DNA from: an uncultured Lachnospiraceae bacterium
Lineage (GTDB): Bacteria; Bacillota; Clostridia; Lachnospirales; Lachnospiraceae
Length of the DNA stretch: 34,943 bases
NCBI GenBank assembly: GCA_910579685.1
Contig: CAJTVN010000039.1
Span: 1 to 34,943 of the forward strand
Direction: 5' to 3'
The notes under the pieces are model-generated. The model was not told where the DNA came from. It worked only from the letters and a program-made list of their open reading frames with translations, and did no database searches. The position numbers and the translations under genes are program-made. Of the stretch, positions 23,856 through 31,979 are shown one piece after another; positions within the stretch are counted from its first letter, which is position 1; every line of letters starts with the position of its first letter.

Positions 23856-25616
23856 ATGGATAACAGACAGTACAAGACAAAGGAACTATTCCGACGGTTT
23901 CTGCCGTATTTTAAACCCTATTGGAAAACCATGGTTTTTGACCTGTCCTGTGCGGGGCTGACCACCCTGTGCGAACTGGTTCTGCCAATGATCATGCGCT
24001 TTATCACAAATGAGGGAATCAGGGATGTCGCCTCCCTTTCCATGCGCACGGTTGGCATGATGGTGGGCCTGTACCTTCTGCTGCGTATCGTGGACTGTAT
24101 CGCCGCCTATTATATGGCGGGAACCGGACACATCATGGGCGCCCGGATCGAGACGGATATGCGCCGGGACGCCTATCGCCACCTGCAGCAGCTTTCCAAC
24201 ACCTATTACAGCAACACCAAGGTCGGCCAGATTATGGGCCGGATTACCAACGATTTGTTCGATGTGACGGAGTTTGCGCACCACTGCCCGGAGGAATTTT
24301 TTATTGCGGGCGTAAAGCTTCTCATATCCTTTATTATTCTTGCCAGAATCAATATTCTTTTAACATTGATTATCTTTGTGATCATACCGGTAATGGTGGC
24401 GGTATGCATGAAGCTGAATTTCCGCATGAGAGCGGTATTCCGCACCCAGCGCCACCATATCGGCGAGCTGAACGCGCGCATTGAGGACAGCCTGCTGGGC
24501 CAGAAGGTGGTCAAAGCCTTTACAAATGAAGACATGGAAAATCAGAAGTTCGAGAATGACAATGGACGTTTTCTTGATATCAAAAAGGATTCCTATCATC
24601 TGATGGCGCAGTTTAACGCAACCACGAGGGCCTTTGACGGTATCATGTATGTGTCGGTTCTCCTGTTCGGCAGCCTGTTCATGATAAAGGGGCTGGTGGC
24701 GCCGGGCGATCTTGTGGCATTCCTTTTATACGTGACAACCCTGATCACCACGATTCGCCGTATTATCGAATTTGCGGAGCAGTTCCAGCGGGGCATGACG
24801 GGTATTGAACGGTTTTTGCAGATTATGGATGCGGATATTGAGATTTTTGATGAGGAGGGCTCAGTGGAACTGCACTCTCCGGAAGGCGAGATTGCCTTTC
24901 ATAATGTAAGCTTTGAGTATCCGGACGACCACAATCAGGTATTTGCGAATTTGAACCTGACCGTCCATCCCGGCGAAAAAGTGGCAATCGTAGGCCCCTC
25001 CGGCGGCGGCAAGACCACCCTGTGCAATCTGATCCCCCGTTTTTACGACGTTACTGCGGGAGACATTACCCTGGACGGGCAGAATATCAAGCATTTTACC
25101 TTAAAAAGCCTGCGCCGCAGCATCGGTATCGTGCAGCAGGATGTCTATCTGTTCTCCGGCACCGTGTATGAGAACATTTCTTACGGCAGGCCCGGCGCTT
25201 CCAGGGAGGAAGTGATCGAGGCCGCCAAACGGGCCAGCGCACATGAGTTTATCATGGAGTTAAAGGACGGTTACGATACTTATGTGGGCGAGCGGGGCGT
25301 AAAGCTCTCCGGCGGCCAGAAGCAGCGCATCAGCATTGCCCGGGTCTTTCTGAAAAATCCGCCCATCATCATTCTCGACGAGGCCACCTCCGCCCTGGAT
25401 AATGAGAGCGAGTGGATCGTGCAGGAATCTCTGGAAAAGCTGGCGGCGGGCCGTACCACCTTTGTGATCGCCCACCGTCTCTCCACCATCCGCAATGCGG
25501 AGAAGATTCTGGTGCTTACCGAAAACGGGATCGTGGAGAGCGGGAATCACGAAGAGCTTCTGAAACAGAACGGGATCTATGCGGAGCTTTACAATATGCA
25601 GTTTCGCATAAAATAA
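23856..25616 (+). CDS. ABC exporter, fused membrane and ATPase domains
   Basis: The ATG at 23856, after AGGAGAG, gives 586 residues. Six membrane helices (about 22-310) precede a nucleotide-binding domain with Walker A GPSGGGKTT (about 380-388), LSGGQ (484-488), Walker B plus D-loop ILDEATSALD (506-515) and H540 in AHRLST. This is the MsbA/BmrA/Sav1866 half-exporter type, which works as a dimer. The substrate is not predictable, and only one half-transporter is present, so a homodimer is likely. The LacI-type regulator starts 27 bases downstream, so the two may share a transcript. Confidence 0.93.
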   Translation: MDNRQYKTKELFRRFLPYFKPYWKTMVFDLSCAGLTTLCELVLPMIMRFITNEGIRDVASLSMRTVGMMVGLYLLLRIVDCIAAYYMAGTGHIMGARIETDMRRDAYRHLQQLSNTYYSNTKVGQIMGRITNDLFDVTEFAHHCPEEFFIAGVKLLISFIILARINILLTLIIFVIIPVMVAVCMKLNFRMRAVFRTQRHHIGELNARIEDSLLGQKVVKAFTNEDMENQKFENDNGRFLDIKKDSYHLMAQFNATTRAFDGIMYVSVLLFGSLFMIKGLVAPGDLVAFLLYVTTLITTIRRIIEFAEQFQRGMTGIERFLQIMDADIEIFDEEGSVELHSPEGEIAFHNVSFEYPDDHNQVFANLNLTVHPGEKVAIVGPSGGGKTTLCNLIPRFYDVTAGDITLDGQNIKHFTLKSLRRSIGIVQQDVYLFSGTVYENISYGRPGASREEVIEAAKRASAHEFIMELKDGYDTYVGERGVKLSGGQKQRISIARVFLKNPPIIILDEATSALDNESEWIVQESLEKLAAGRTTFVIAHRLSTIRNAEKILVLTENGIVESGNHEELLKQNGIYAELYNMQFRIK

Positions 25617-25643
25617 CGCAGTCTTTACAAGGGGGTGATGGAT

Positions 25644-26684
25644 ATGCCGAAAAGCTCTAATGTCAGGATCAAGGAAATAGCCGAGCGGCTGGATCTCTCC
25701 GTGGGAACCGTATCCGTCGTGCTCAATGGCCGGGGCGATGCCATGCGCATTTCCAAGGCCACCCAGGAACGGGTCCGGGCCGTCGCCGATGAAATGAATT
25801 ATCAGCCGAACATCTATGCCAGACGTCTGCGAAACACGGGCATCGAAAAACCCGCCAGATTGATCGGGGTATTCTGGAATTACCTGTATGCGGACGAGAT
25901 TATGAGTAATGTCTACCGCTTTCTGCAGGAGGAGGCGGATTCCAAAGAATACCGCACGGAATTCACCTTCCGCTTTTTTCATCCCGACCAGCTGCACAAG
26001 GACTGTGAGATCATCACCTCCCAGCAGTTCAACGGGATCATCATCTACGGCATATCCGATGCGGACGAGGCGTTCCTGAATGAGAGCATGCCCAATCTGC
26101 CAGTGGTTGTTCTGCTTCGGAGAGCGGAAAAGCTCCATTCGATCTGTCTGGACGACTATGCCGTGGGTCAAAACGTGGCCAGGCTTTTCATGGCGCGGGG
26201 ATACCGGAACGCCGGCTTTATCGGGAGCAGGCAACGCGGCCGCAGCGCTACCCTCCGCAAGCTCGGCTTTCTGGAACAGTGCAAGCAGTATGGCATCCGG
26301 ATCGAGGAACGCTGGATTAAAGAGACTCCGGAGCGGGATCAAAAGGGCGGCCGCCTGGCCATGCAGGAGATTCTTCAGGAGGGCGAACATCCGAGTATTT
26401 TGTTTGTGTCCGCACCCCAGCAGGTTATCGGCATCATCAATGCCTGCCAGAAAGCAGGCGTCCACATTCCGCAGGATATGGAGCTGCTTGCCTACGGCGA
26501 ATACAGTTACTTTGATCACCTCTCCCCTACTATCAGCTGCGTGTATCTTCCCATGCAATATCTTGCGGCGACAGCCCTGGATCTATTGCTGACGGTGCTC
26601 GACAAGAATATTCAGATGCCGATCAACCGGACGCTGCGGGAAGAATATCAGTTTCGGGAAAGCTGCGGCGGATTTTCAAAATAA
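25644..26684 (+). CDS. LacI-family transcriptional regulator
   Basis: The ATG at 25644 is 8 bases after a GGGGG-rich ribosome site; GTG 25635 and ATG 25638 are alternatives. The protein has about 346 residues. The N-terminal DNA-binding domain reads RIKEIAERLDLSVGTVSVVL with the hinge helix at NIYARRLR. Residues about 65-340 are a periplasmic-binding-like sugar-sensing domain (VLLRRAEKL, NAGFIGSR, ISCVYLPMQYLA). The gene ends in its own terminator, directly before a promoter holding a LacI-type operator, so it most likely represses the following seven-gene operon until an inducer binds. Confidence 0.92.
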   Translation: MPKSSNVRIKEIAERLDLSVGTVSVVLNGRGDAMRISKATQERVRAVADEMNYQPNIYARRLRNTGIEKPARLIGVFWNYLYADEIMSNVYRFLQEEADSKEYRTEFTFRFFHPDQLHKDCEIITSQQFNGIIIYGISDADEAFLNESMPNLPVVVLLRRAEKLHSICLDDYAVGQNVARLFMARGYRNAGFIGSRQRGRSATLRKLGFLEQCKQYGIRIEERWIKETPERDQKGGRLAMQEILQEGEHPSILFVSAPQQVIGIINACQKAGVHIPQDMELLAYGEYSYFDHLSPTISCVYLPMQYLAATALDLLLTVLDKNIQMPINRTLREEYQFRESCGGFSK

Positions 26685-26699
26685 GATCATGACAAAAGC

Positions 26700-26737
26700 C
26701 TCTCTGTGCTGACAACAAAAGCACAGAGAGTTTTTTT
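26700..26737 (+). terminator. Rho-independent terminator of the LacI-family gene
   Basis: CTCTCTGTGC (26700-26709) and GCACAGAGAG (26721-26730) pair perfectly over 10 bases with an 11-base loop, followed by seven T. It separates the regulator from the downstream operon promoter at 26751. Confidence 0.93.
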
Positions 26738-26750
26738 ATCTCATCCCTTA

Positions 26751-26779
26751 TTGACAGCGTTACCATTTGGGTTTATAAT
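26751..26779 (+). promoter_or_regulatory. Near-consensus sigma-A promoter of the uptake/hydrolase operon
   Basis: TTGACA (26751-26756), a 17-base spacer and TATAAT (26774-26779) are both full consensus. Such a strong promoter would need repression, which fits the operator just downstream. Confidence 0.9.
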
Positions 26780-26790
26780 GATTGCAATAG

Positions 26791-26810
26791 GTGCTAAAAC
26801 GTTAATGCAC
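26791..26810 (+). promoter_or_regulatory. LacI-type operator at the operon start site
   Basis: A 20-base dyad GTGC-N3-AACGTT-N3-GCAC has 7 of 10 matching pairs and the central CG typical of LacI-family sites. It lies 11 bases after the -10, where a bound repressor would block initiation or early elongation. The nearby upstream LacI-family gene is the obvious binder. Confidence 0.65.
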
Positions 26811-26840
26811 AAAATGCAAATGAAAGGAGATTCATCTCAA

Positions 26841-28046
26841 ATGACAGGCAAACCGACAAAGCTTTTTAATCTCTCCTTTATAGAACTAATGTTTATCAGT
26901 TTCGCAACCTCCCTCGGTTACAGCATGATTTCTCCCCTGATGTCGTCCTATTCCGTGTCTGTCGGGGCTTCCCTGACGCAGGCCGGAATTGTTGCGGGCG
27001 CATTCTCCATTGCGGCTCTGGTTCTCCGTCCCTTTGGAGGGTTCTTTTCCGACCATTTTAACAAAAAATATCTTCTGGTTTTCACCACGATCCTGTTTAC
27101 CCTCTGCTTTCTCGGGTACTCCGTCTGCCATACGGTGCTGTCACTTACAGCCATCCGCATGATCCACGGAGCGGCCTTCGGGATCAACAGTACGGTAAAC
27201 CTGGCCCTTGCCACGGAATTTATCCCGGATGACCGGATGGGCGAAGGGATCGGTTTTTTCGGAATCGGACAGGTGGTTTCTCAGGTAATCGGCCCCACCA
27301 TCGGAATGTGGATCCGGGACCGCTGCGGTTTCACCGTGCTCTTTCTTGGGGCTGCCGGACTTGTGTTTTTCTCGGCAATGGTGATCCTGGCGGGATTCGG
27401 CTACCGCCCGGAAGGCGGAGCCGGCGTGCGGCTTACGGAAGACATCTCCCTCAAAAGCTTTCGTCCCGGCAATCTGATCGCCAAAGAATGCATTTTATAC
27501 GCTCTCATAGGAGGACTGTTCTCCGTGGGCAACGGGGTGACAAGCAATTTCCTGGTGCTGATCGGAGAGGAGCGGGGCATTGCGAATATCTCCCTTTTCT
27601 TCGTCATCAACGCATCCGTCCTCTTCCTCCTTCGGCTGACGATCGGCAAGGTTCTGGATCGGGCTTCGCTTCTTTGGGTTGTCAATCTTTCCCTGGCTGT
27701 CAGCGGGGCCGCAATGCTCCTGATTGGCTGTTCCCCCATCCTTGTCCCCATTTTGATTGCCGCCGTGCTCAAAGCCTTTGGTAACGTGGGAGGACAGATT
27801 TCCCTGCAGGCCGCCTGCGTGAAAAAGGTGGACGCCGCAAGGATTGGAATCGCCACAAGCACCTACTACATCGGCGCCGATCTGGGAAACGGACTTGGCC
27901 CCATACTGGCCGGCAAGATTGCGGATCTGAGCGATTATCGCTTCATGTTTCTGTGCATAGCCGCACTGTTTGGAATTGGTATGATTATCTTTTCGCTCTA
28001 CGAGCGGGGAAAGGAGGGTCAAACGCTTGAAAAGGAAAACGCATAA
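26841..28046 (+). CDS. MFS transporter
   Basis: ATG 26841 (401 residues), after AAGGAG, is chosen because longer in-frame starts run back into the promoter and terminator. There are twelve membrane helices. The MFS signature between helices 2 and 3 is RPFGGFFSDHFNKKYLLV, and GLVLRP-like and GNGLGPILAG stretches are present. It is likely a solute:proton porter; import of the operon's substrate or export of a product are both possible. A short GAGAT/ATCTC dyad touches its ribosome site. It is the first gene of the operon and overlaps the next gene by 20 bases. Confidence 0.88.
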   Translation: MTGKPTKLFNLSFIELMFISFATSLGYSMISPLMSSYSVSVGASLTQAGIVAGAFSIAALVLRPFGGFFSDHFNKKYLLVFTTILFTLCFLGYSVCHTVLSLTAIRMIHGAAFGINSTVNLALATEFIPDDRMGEGIGFFGIGQVVSQVIGPTIGMWIRDRCGFTVLFLGAAGLVFFSAMVILAGFGYRPEGGAGVRLTEDISLKSFRPGNLIAKECILYALIGGLFSVGNGVTSNFLVLIGEERGIANISLFFVINASVLFLLRLTIGKVLDRASLLWVVNLSLAVSGAAMLLIGCSPILVPILIAAVLKAFGNVGGQISLQAACVKKVDAARIGIATSTYYIGADLGNGLGPILAGKIADLSDYRFMFLCIAALFGIGMIIFSLYERGKEGQTLEKENA

Positions 28047-28959
28047 CAAAAATCTCGCTAAAAGGATCCGACAGAGCATCCCCTTTTATATCATGATCCT
28101 TCCCGGGCTTCTGTATTTGCTGATCAACAACTATCTGCCTCTGCCCGGGCTTCAGCTGGCATTCAAGCGGCTGAACTATGCGGAGGGTGTCTGGGGAAGC
28201 CCCTGGGTCGGACTCAAAAATTTCAAGTATTTGTTCCGCAGCCCGGATTCATGGATCATTATCCGCAACACGCTGCTCTATAACACCGCATTCATCTGCC
28301 TCGGAACCGCTTTTTCCGTAACCATAGCGATCCTGCTCAATGAATGCAGCCGAAAATGGCAGAAGCGCTACCAGACCTTTATTCTGATCCCCCATCTGCT
28401 GTCCTATGTGGTGGTAAGCTACATTGTCTACGCTTTTCTGGGCGGCGAGAACGGCATGATTAACAACCAGCTTCTCCGTCCCTTGGGGTTTTCAGACATC
28501 TCCTGGTATACCGAGGACAAATACTGGCCGTTTATCCTGGTGTTTGTGAATATCTGGAAGACCTTTGGCTACAGCAGCATCATCTACTTTGCGTCCATCA
28601 TCGGAATCGACCGGACTTATTACGAGGCCGCAGAGGTAGACGGAGCCTCGGCGCTCAAACAGATCCGGTCCATCACGATTCCGCTTTTAAAGCCGGTGCT
28701 GATCACCATGATCCTGCTCTCCATCGGACGAATCCTGTACTCGGATTTCGGCCTGTTCTATCAGGTGCCCATGAACTCCGGCATGCTGTTTGACACGACG
28801 AATACCATTGACACCTTTGTCTACCGGGGACTTATGGAGTCCAACGACGTTGACCGGGCGGCCGCCGCAAACTTTATTCAGTCCGTTCTTGGATTTTTCC
28901 TGGTCCTTACCGCCAATATGATCATCCGCAAAACGGAAAAGGAACATGCACTCTTTTGA
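28027..28959 (+). CDS. ABC sugar-type permease, LplB/UgpA-like
   Basis: The 310-residue permease has six membrane helices and the cytoplasmic EAA loop EAAEVDGASALKQIRSITIP, which contacts the ATPase. It starts with TTG at 28027, 9 bases after AGGAGG, inside the end of the MFS gene; no in-frame ATG lies near the start. It is of the LplB type found with DUF3502-like or YtcQ-like lipoprotein binding proteins in Firmicutes, usually for complex sugars. No ATPase gene is encoded here; such systems often use a shared MsmX-type ATPase. Confidence 0.9.
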   Translation: MKRKTHNKNLAKRIRQSIPFYIMILPGLLYLLINNYLPLPGLQLAFKRLNYAEGVWGSPWVGLKNFKYLFRSPDSWIIIRNTLLYNTAFICLGTAFSVTIAILLNECSRKWQKRYQTFILIPHLLSYVVVSYIVYAFLGGENGMINNQLLRPLGFSDISWYTEDKYWPFILVFVNIWKTFGYSSIIYFASIIGIDRTYYEAAEVDGASALKQIRSITIPLLKPVLITMILLSIGRILYSDFGLFYQVPMNSGMLFDTTNTIDTFVYRGLMESNDVDRAAAANFIQSVLGFFLVLTANMIIRKTEKEHALF

Positions 28960-28968
28960 AAGGAGACC

Positions 28969-29859
28969 ATGATGAGTAAATATAACCGAAAGATCCGAAT
29001 CGTTTCCAACATTGTTTTATTCGCGATGACTCTCCTGTGTGTTCTTCCCTTGATTCTGCTGGTCACCTCCTCCTTTACGGCGGAAGAAGTGCTGGCACAG
29101 AACGGCTATTCCTTTTTCCCGCAGAAATGGGGGCTGGACGCCTATCTGTACCTGTGGGAGACACGAAAAACTTTGCTTCAGGCCTATAAAATGACCTTTC
29201 TGGTAACACTGATCGGCGTATCCTGCGGCCTTACCATAACGACCCTGTTCGCATACGGCCTGTCAAAGCGCTCGCTCCCCGGCAGAAGCGTCATTGCGTT
29301 TATGGTTTTCTTCTCCATGCTGTTCAACGGAGGCCTGATCCCTTCTTATCTGATGTGGACCCAGACCTTCCACATCAAGGACACGATTTTTGCCCTGCTG
29401 GTGCCAAATCTGATGATGAACGGGTTCTCCGTGATCGTGATGCGCTCGTTCTTCCAATCCAGCATCCCGGAGGAATTGCTGGAAGCGGCAAAGCTGGACG
29501 GCGCCGGAGAGTGGAAAATACTGGCATGGATTGTCCTGCCCCTTTCCAAGCCCATCCTCTCCACCATCACCCTTCTGACCGGCCTTGGATACTGGAACGA
29601 CTGGATGAACGGAATGTACTATCTGGTGGGGAGAACCGACCTGTTTACCATTCAGAACGTCCTCAACCGGATGATATCAAGTATGGATTTTCTGCGCAAT
29701 TCCAATCTGACCACGGCGATCGAATCGGGCATACGCACGCCCAGTATCGGAATCCGCATGGCCATCGCAGTGATTGCACTGATCCCTATTCTCGTGGTCT
29801 ATCCATTCCTGCAGAAGGGCTTTGTGAAGGGAATCGTGATTGGAAGCGTGAAAGGATAA
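28969..29859 (+). CDS. ABC sugar-type permease, LplC/YtcP-like
   Basis: This 296-residue second permease has six membrane helices and the EAA loop EAAKLDGAGEWKILAWIVLPLS. It ends VYPFLQKGFVKGIVIGSVKG, the usual C-terminus of LplC/YtcP-type proteins. It follows the first permease by 9 bases with AGGAG; ATG 28969 or 28972 may start it. It forms the heterodimeric channel with the preceding gene product. Confidence 0.92.
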   Translation: MMSKYNRKIRIVSNIVLFAMTLLCVLPLILLVTSSFTAEEVLAQNGYSFFPQKWGLDAYLYLWETRKTLLQAYKMTFLVTLIGVSCGLTITTLFAYGLSKRSLPGRSVIAFMVFFSMLFNGGLIPSYLMWTQTFHIKDTIFALLVPNLMMNGFSVIVMRSFFQSSIPEELLEAAKLDGAGEWKILAWIVLPLSKPILSTITLLTGLGYWNDWMNGMYYLVGRTDLFTIQNVLNRMISSMDFLRNSNLTTAIESGIRTPSIGIRMAIAVIALIPILVVYPFLQKGFVKGIVIGSVKG

Positions 29860-29880
29860 AATGAAATAAAAATATAAAGA

Positions 29881-29912
29881 GCGGAAGCGCCGAATAAAAC
29901 ATGGTCTTCCGC
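29881..29912 (+). other. Intergenic hairpin between permease and hydrolase genes
   Basis: GCGGAAG (29881-29887) pairs with CTTCCGC (29906-29912) across an 18-base loop in the 63-base gap. There is no T run, so it looks like an mRNA processing or stabilising structure separating the transport genes from the hydrolase genes. Confidence 0.4.
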
Positions 29913-29928
29913 GGAAAGGTGGATGAAA

Positions 29929-31101
29929 ATGAAGTATGAAAATGTAGACCGTTTACTGCAGAGCTTTGTCGACCAGGGGCTGCCCGGATGCACTCTGCAC
30001 ATCGCACAGCATGGCAAAACCCTGTATGAGGGGTGTTTTGGATATGCCGACGTGGAGAACAAGGTAAAAATGACGCCCTCCAATGTTTTCCGCATGGCAT
30101 CTATGTCCAAGCTGCCCCTCTACACCACCCTGATGGTGCTCTACGAGCGCGGCCTTCTGGTCATGGACGATCCCATCTCCAAATATTTTCCGGAGTGGAA
30201 AACCAGCAAAAAGGTAGTCAGGGATGCGGACGGAACAGAGCGGGCAGTTCCCACGGACCGTCCCGTCCTGGTAAAGGACGTAATGACCATGGCCTGCGGC
30301 CTCCCCTACTGTTTCCCTGCCATGAAGGACAGTAAAAACTTTACCGAAAGAAGCATGGCCTCCTGCCTGGCCCCTCTGTGGGACAAGGGCTCCTACGGGC
30401 TCCGGGAAGAAATCCGGGCATTGTCCGAGGCCGTCCTGGCATTTGAGCCCGGTACGCACTGGATGTACGGGTATTCCAGCGAATTGGCGGCGGGATTGAT
30501 TGAGGCCATCTGTGACAAGCCCGCAAATGATGCGTTTGCAGACATTCTGTTTAAGCCCCTTGGAATGACCGATACCGCTCCCCATTATTTTGGCGATATC
30601 CGGGAGCGTATGGTTCGCTTATATGCGCAAAAGCCGGACGGAACCTTTGAGCTCACCTCAACGGACATGGATCTCAAACACGAGCCCGGTGAGGAAAATC
30701 AAAAGGGAAATCCCCGCCTCTTTTCCACAGGCCGCGACTATACCCGCCTGATGCAGATGCTCGCCTGCGGCGGAGAGCTGGACGGCGTCCGCATCATGGG
30801 GCGCAAGACCATAGATCTGATGCGGACCAACACGCTAAACGAACAGCAGATGAGGGACTTCACGGACGATTACAACAAGGGCTACGGCTATGGGTACGGA
30901 GTCCGGACTCTGATCGACAAGTCCCTGGGGAACAATAACGGCTCGTTTGGAGCCTTCGGCTGGACCGGCGGCTTTGGAACCTGGTGCGAGGCGGATCCGG
31001 AGGACGGCGTCTCTATCGTGTTCATGCAGAATCTGTTCCCCGCACTTGACAACAACATTCACGGGCAGATCCGCACCGTATCCTACAGCATGATCGAATA
31101 G
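29929..31101 (+). CDS. Beta-lactamase-fold serine hydrolase
   Basis: About 390 residues of the class C beta-lactamase/esterase (Pfam Beta-lactamase) fold. Numbering from an alternative ATG at 29923, catalytic S60-M-S-K63 is in RMASMSKLPL, the tyrosine motif is EPGTHWMYGYSSELAAGLIE (Y182) and the KTG position reads W347-T-G in FGWTGGFGTW. W-T-G in place of KTG is usual for esterases and amidases of this fold, so it is unlikely to be an antibiotic beta-lactamase. There is no signal peptide: it acts in the cytoplasm. AAAGG is spaced best for ATG 29929. The likely job is hydrolysis of an imported ester or lactone, by context. Confidence 0.88.
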   Translation: MKYENVDRLLQSFVDQGLPGCTLHIAQHGKTLYEGCFGYADVENKVKMTPSNVFRMASMSKLPLYTTLMVLYERGLLVMDDPISKYFPEWKTSKKVVRDADGTERAVPTDRPVLVKDVMTMACGLPYCFPAMKDSKNFTERSMASCLAPLWDKGSYGLREEIRALSEAVLAFEPGTHWMYGYSSELAAGLIEAICDKPANDAFADILFKPLGMTDTAPHYFGDIRERMVRLYAQKPDGTFELTSTDMDLKHEPGEENQKGNPRLFSTGRDYTRLMQMLACGGELDGVRIMGRKTIDLMRTNTLNEQQMRDFTDDYNKGYGYGYGVRTLIDKSLGNNNGSFGAFGWTGGFGTWCEADPEDGVSIVFMQNLFPALDNNIHGQIRTVSYSMIE

Positions 31102-31122
31102 GGGGAATGACAGGGGAGAGAT

Positions 31123-31950
31123 ATGAGTATTTCATCGGATTTTTATAACGTAATCGATATCGCTTTGGGGGTTAAGCGTATCAACAGCGAGGAAGGCTCC
31201 GCCTGCGACCTGATCATCGGCAGTAAAAAGGCGGCTCTCATTGATACCGGACTTGGCCTTGGAGATCTTCCCGGGCTTGTCCGTTCACTGACGGATCTTC
31301 CGCTTTTGATTTTTAACACGCACTGCCACTGTGACCATATCGGCGGAAACGGGCTGTTTGCCCAGCCCATCCATATGGGGGAGGAGGATATTCCGACCTG
31401 CGGCTATTCCAATGACGTGTTTTTCCGAAAAACCATGTTGGAAAACCGCAGGCTTTCGGATACCTTTGACCGGGAGGAATATCTCGGCCGCGGATACGGC
31501 GCATTGATCCCTGTAAAGGAAGGGGATCTGTTCGATCTTGGGGAGTTGACCATAAAAGTATTTGACGCACCGGGCCATTCCGCCGGGAGCAGGGCTTACC
31601 TTATCCCGGAAAGAAAAATTTTGTATGTGGGAGATTCCGTGGGCCGCACCGTTCTGATCTTTGGATACGGGGCCGCAGACCGGAAAACCTATATCCGCAC
31701 TCTCGACAAGCTGCTTGGCCTGCCCTTTGACATCATCCTTTCGTCCCATAATCCTGATCCCATGGGGAGAGAGGACATGGAGCGATGCAGGAGGGCTGCG
31801 CTGCTGGCAGACTACGAAACCGGAGAACCGTTCCCAAATCTCATTCGCAACGGGGATAGCGCCAGGATCTGCTGCCTGCCGGGCATGACCACAAAGGATG
31901 AGAAAGATCCGGAATATGGGGCTGTTATTCTTTCAGAAGGAACGATATAG
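31123..31950 (+). CDS. Metallo-beta-lactamase-fold hydrolase
   Basis: The 275 residues carry the metal site of the MBL fold: H67, H69, D71 and H72 in THCHCDHIGG, H152 in APGHSAGS, D171 in YVGDSVG and H209 in SSHNP. It is soluble, without signal peptide. The HxHxDH family includes lactonases, thioesterases and glyoxalase II; substrate cannot be told. The start has a GGGGAG-type site. Together with the preceding serine hydrolase and the later esterase it makes three ester-type hydrolases in one operon. Confidence 0.9.
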   Translation: MSISSDFYNVIDIALGVKRINSEEGSACDLIIGSKKAALIDTGLGLGDLPGLVRSLTDLPLLIFNTHCHCDHIGGNGLFAQPIHMGEEDIPTCGYSNDVFFRKTMLENRRLSDTFDREEYLGRGYGALIPVKEGDLFDLGELTIKVFDAPGHSAGSRAYLIPERKILYVGDSVGRTVLIFGYGAADRKTYIRTLDKLLGLPFDIILSSHNPDPMGREDMERCRRAALLADYETGEPFPNLIRNGDSARICCLPGMTTKDEKDPEYGAVILSEGTI

Positions 31951-31979
31951 CAAAACAATTTCATTGCAAGGAGGAAAAA

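Noticed and set aside
25260..26558. 432-codon minus-strand frame across the ABC exporter and LacI-type genes
   Set aside because: Antisense to two well-supported genes, no ribosome site, no recognisable domain.
29929..31950. Antibiotic resistance by the beta-lactamase-fold and MBL-fold genes
   Set aside because: The first has W-T-G instead of KTG and no signal peptide, the second is a generic cytoplasmic MBL hydrolase; both sit in a transport operon.
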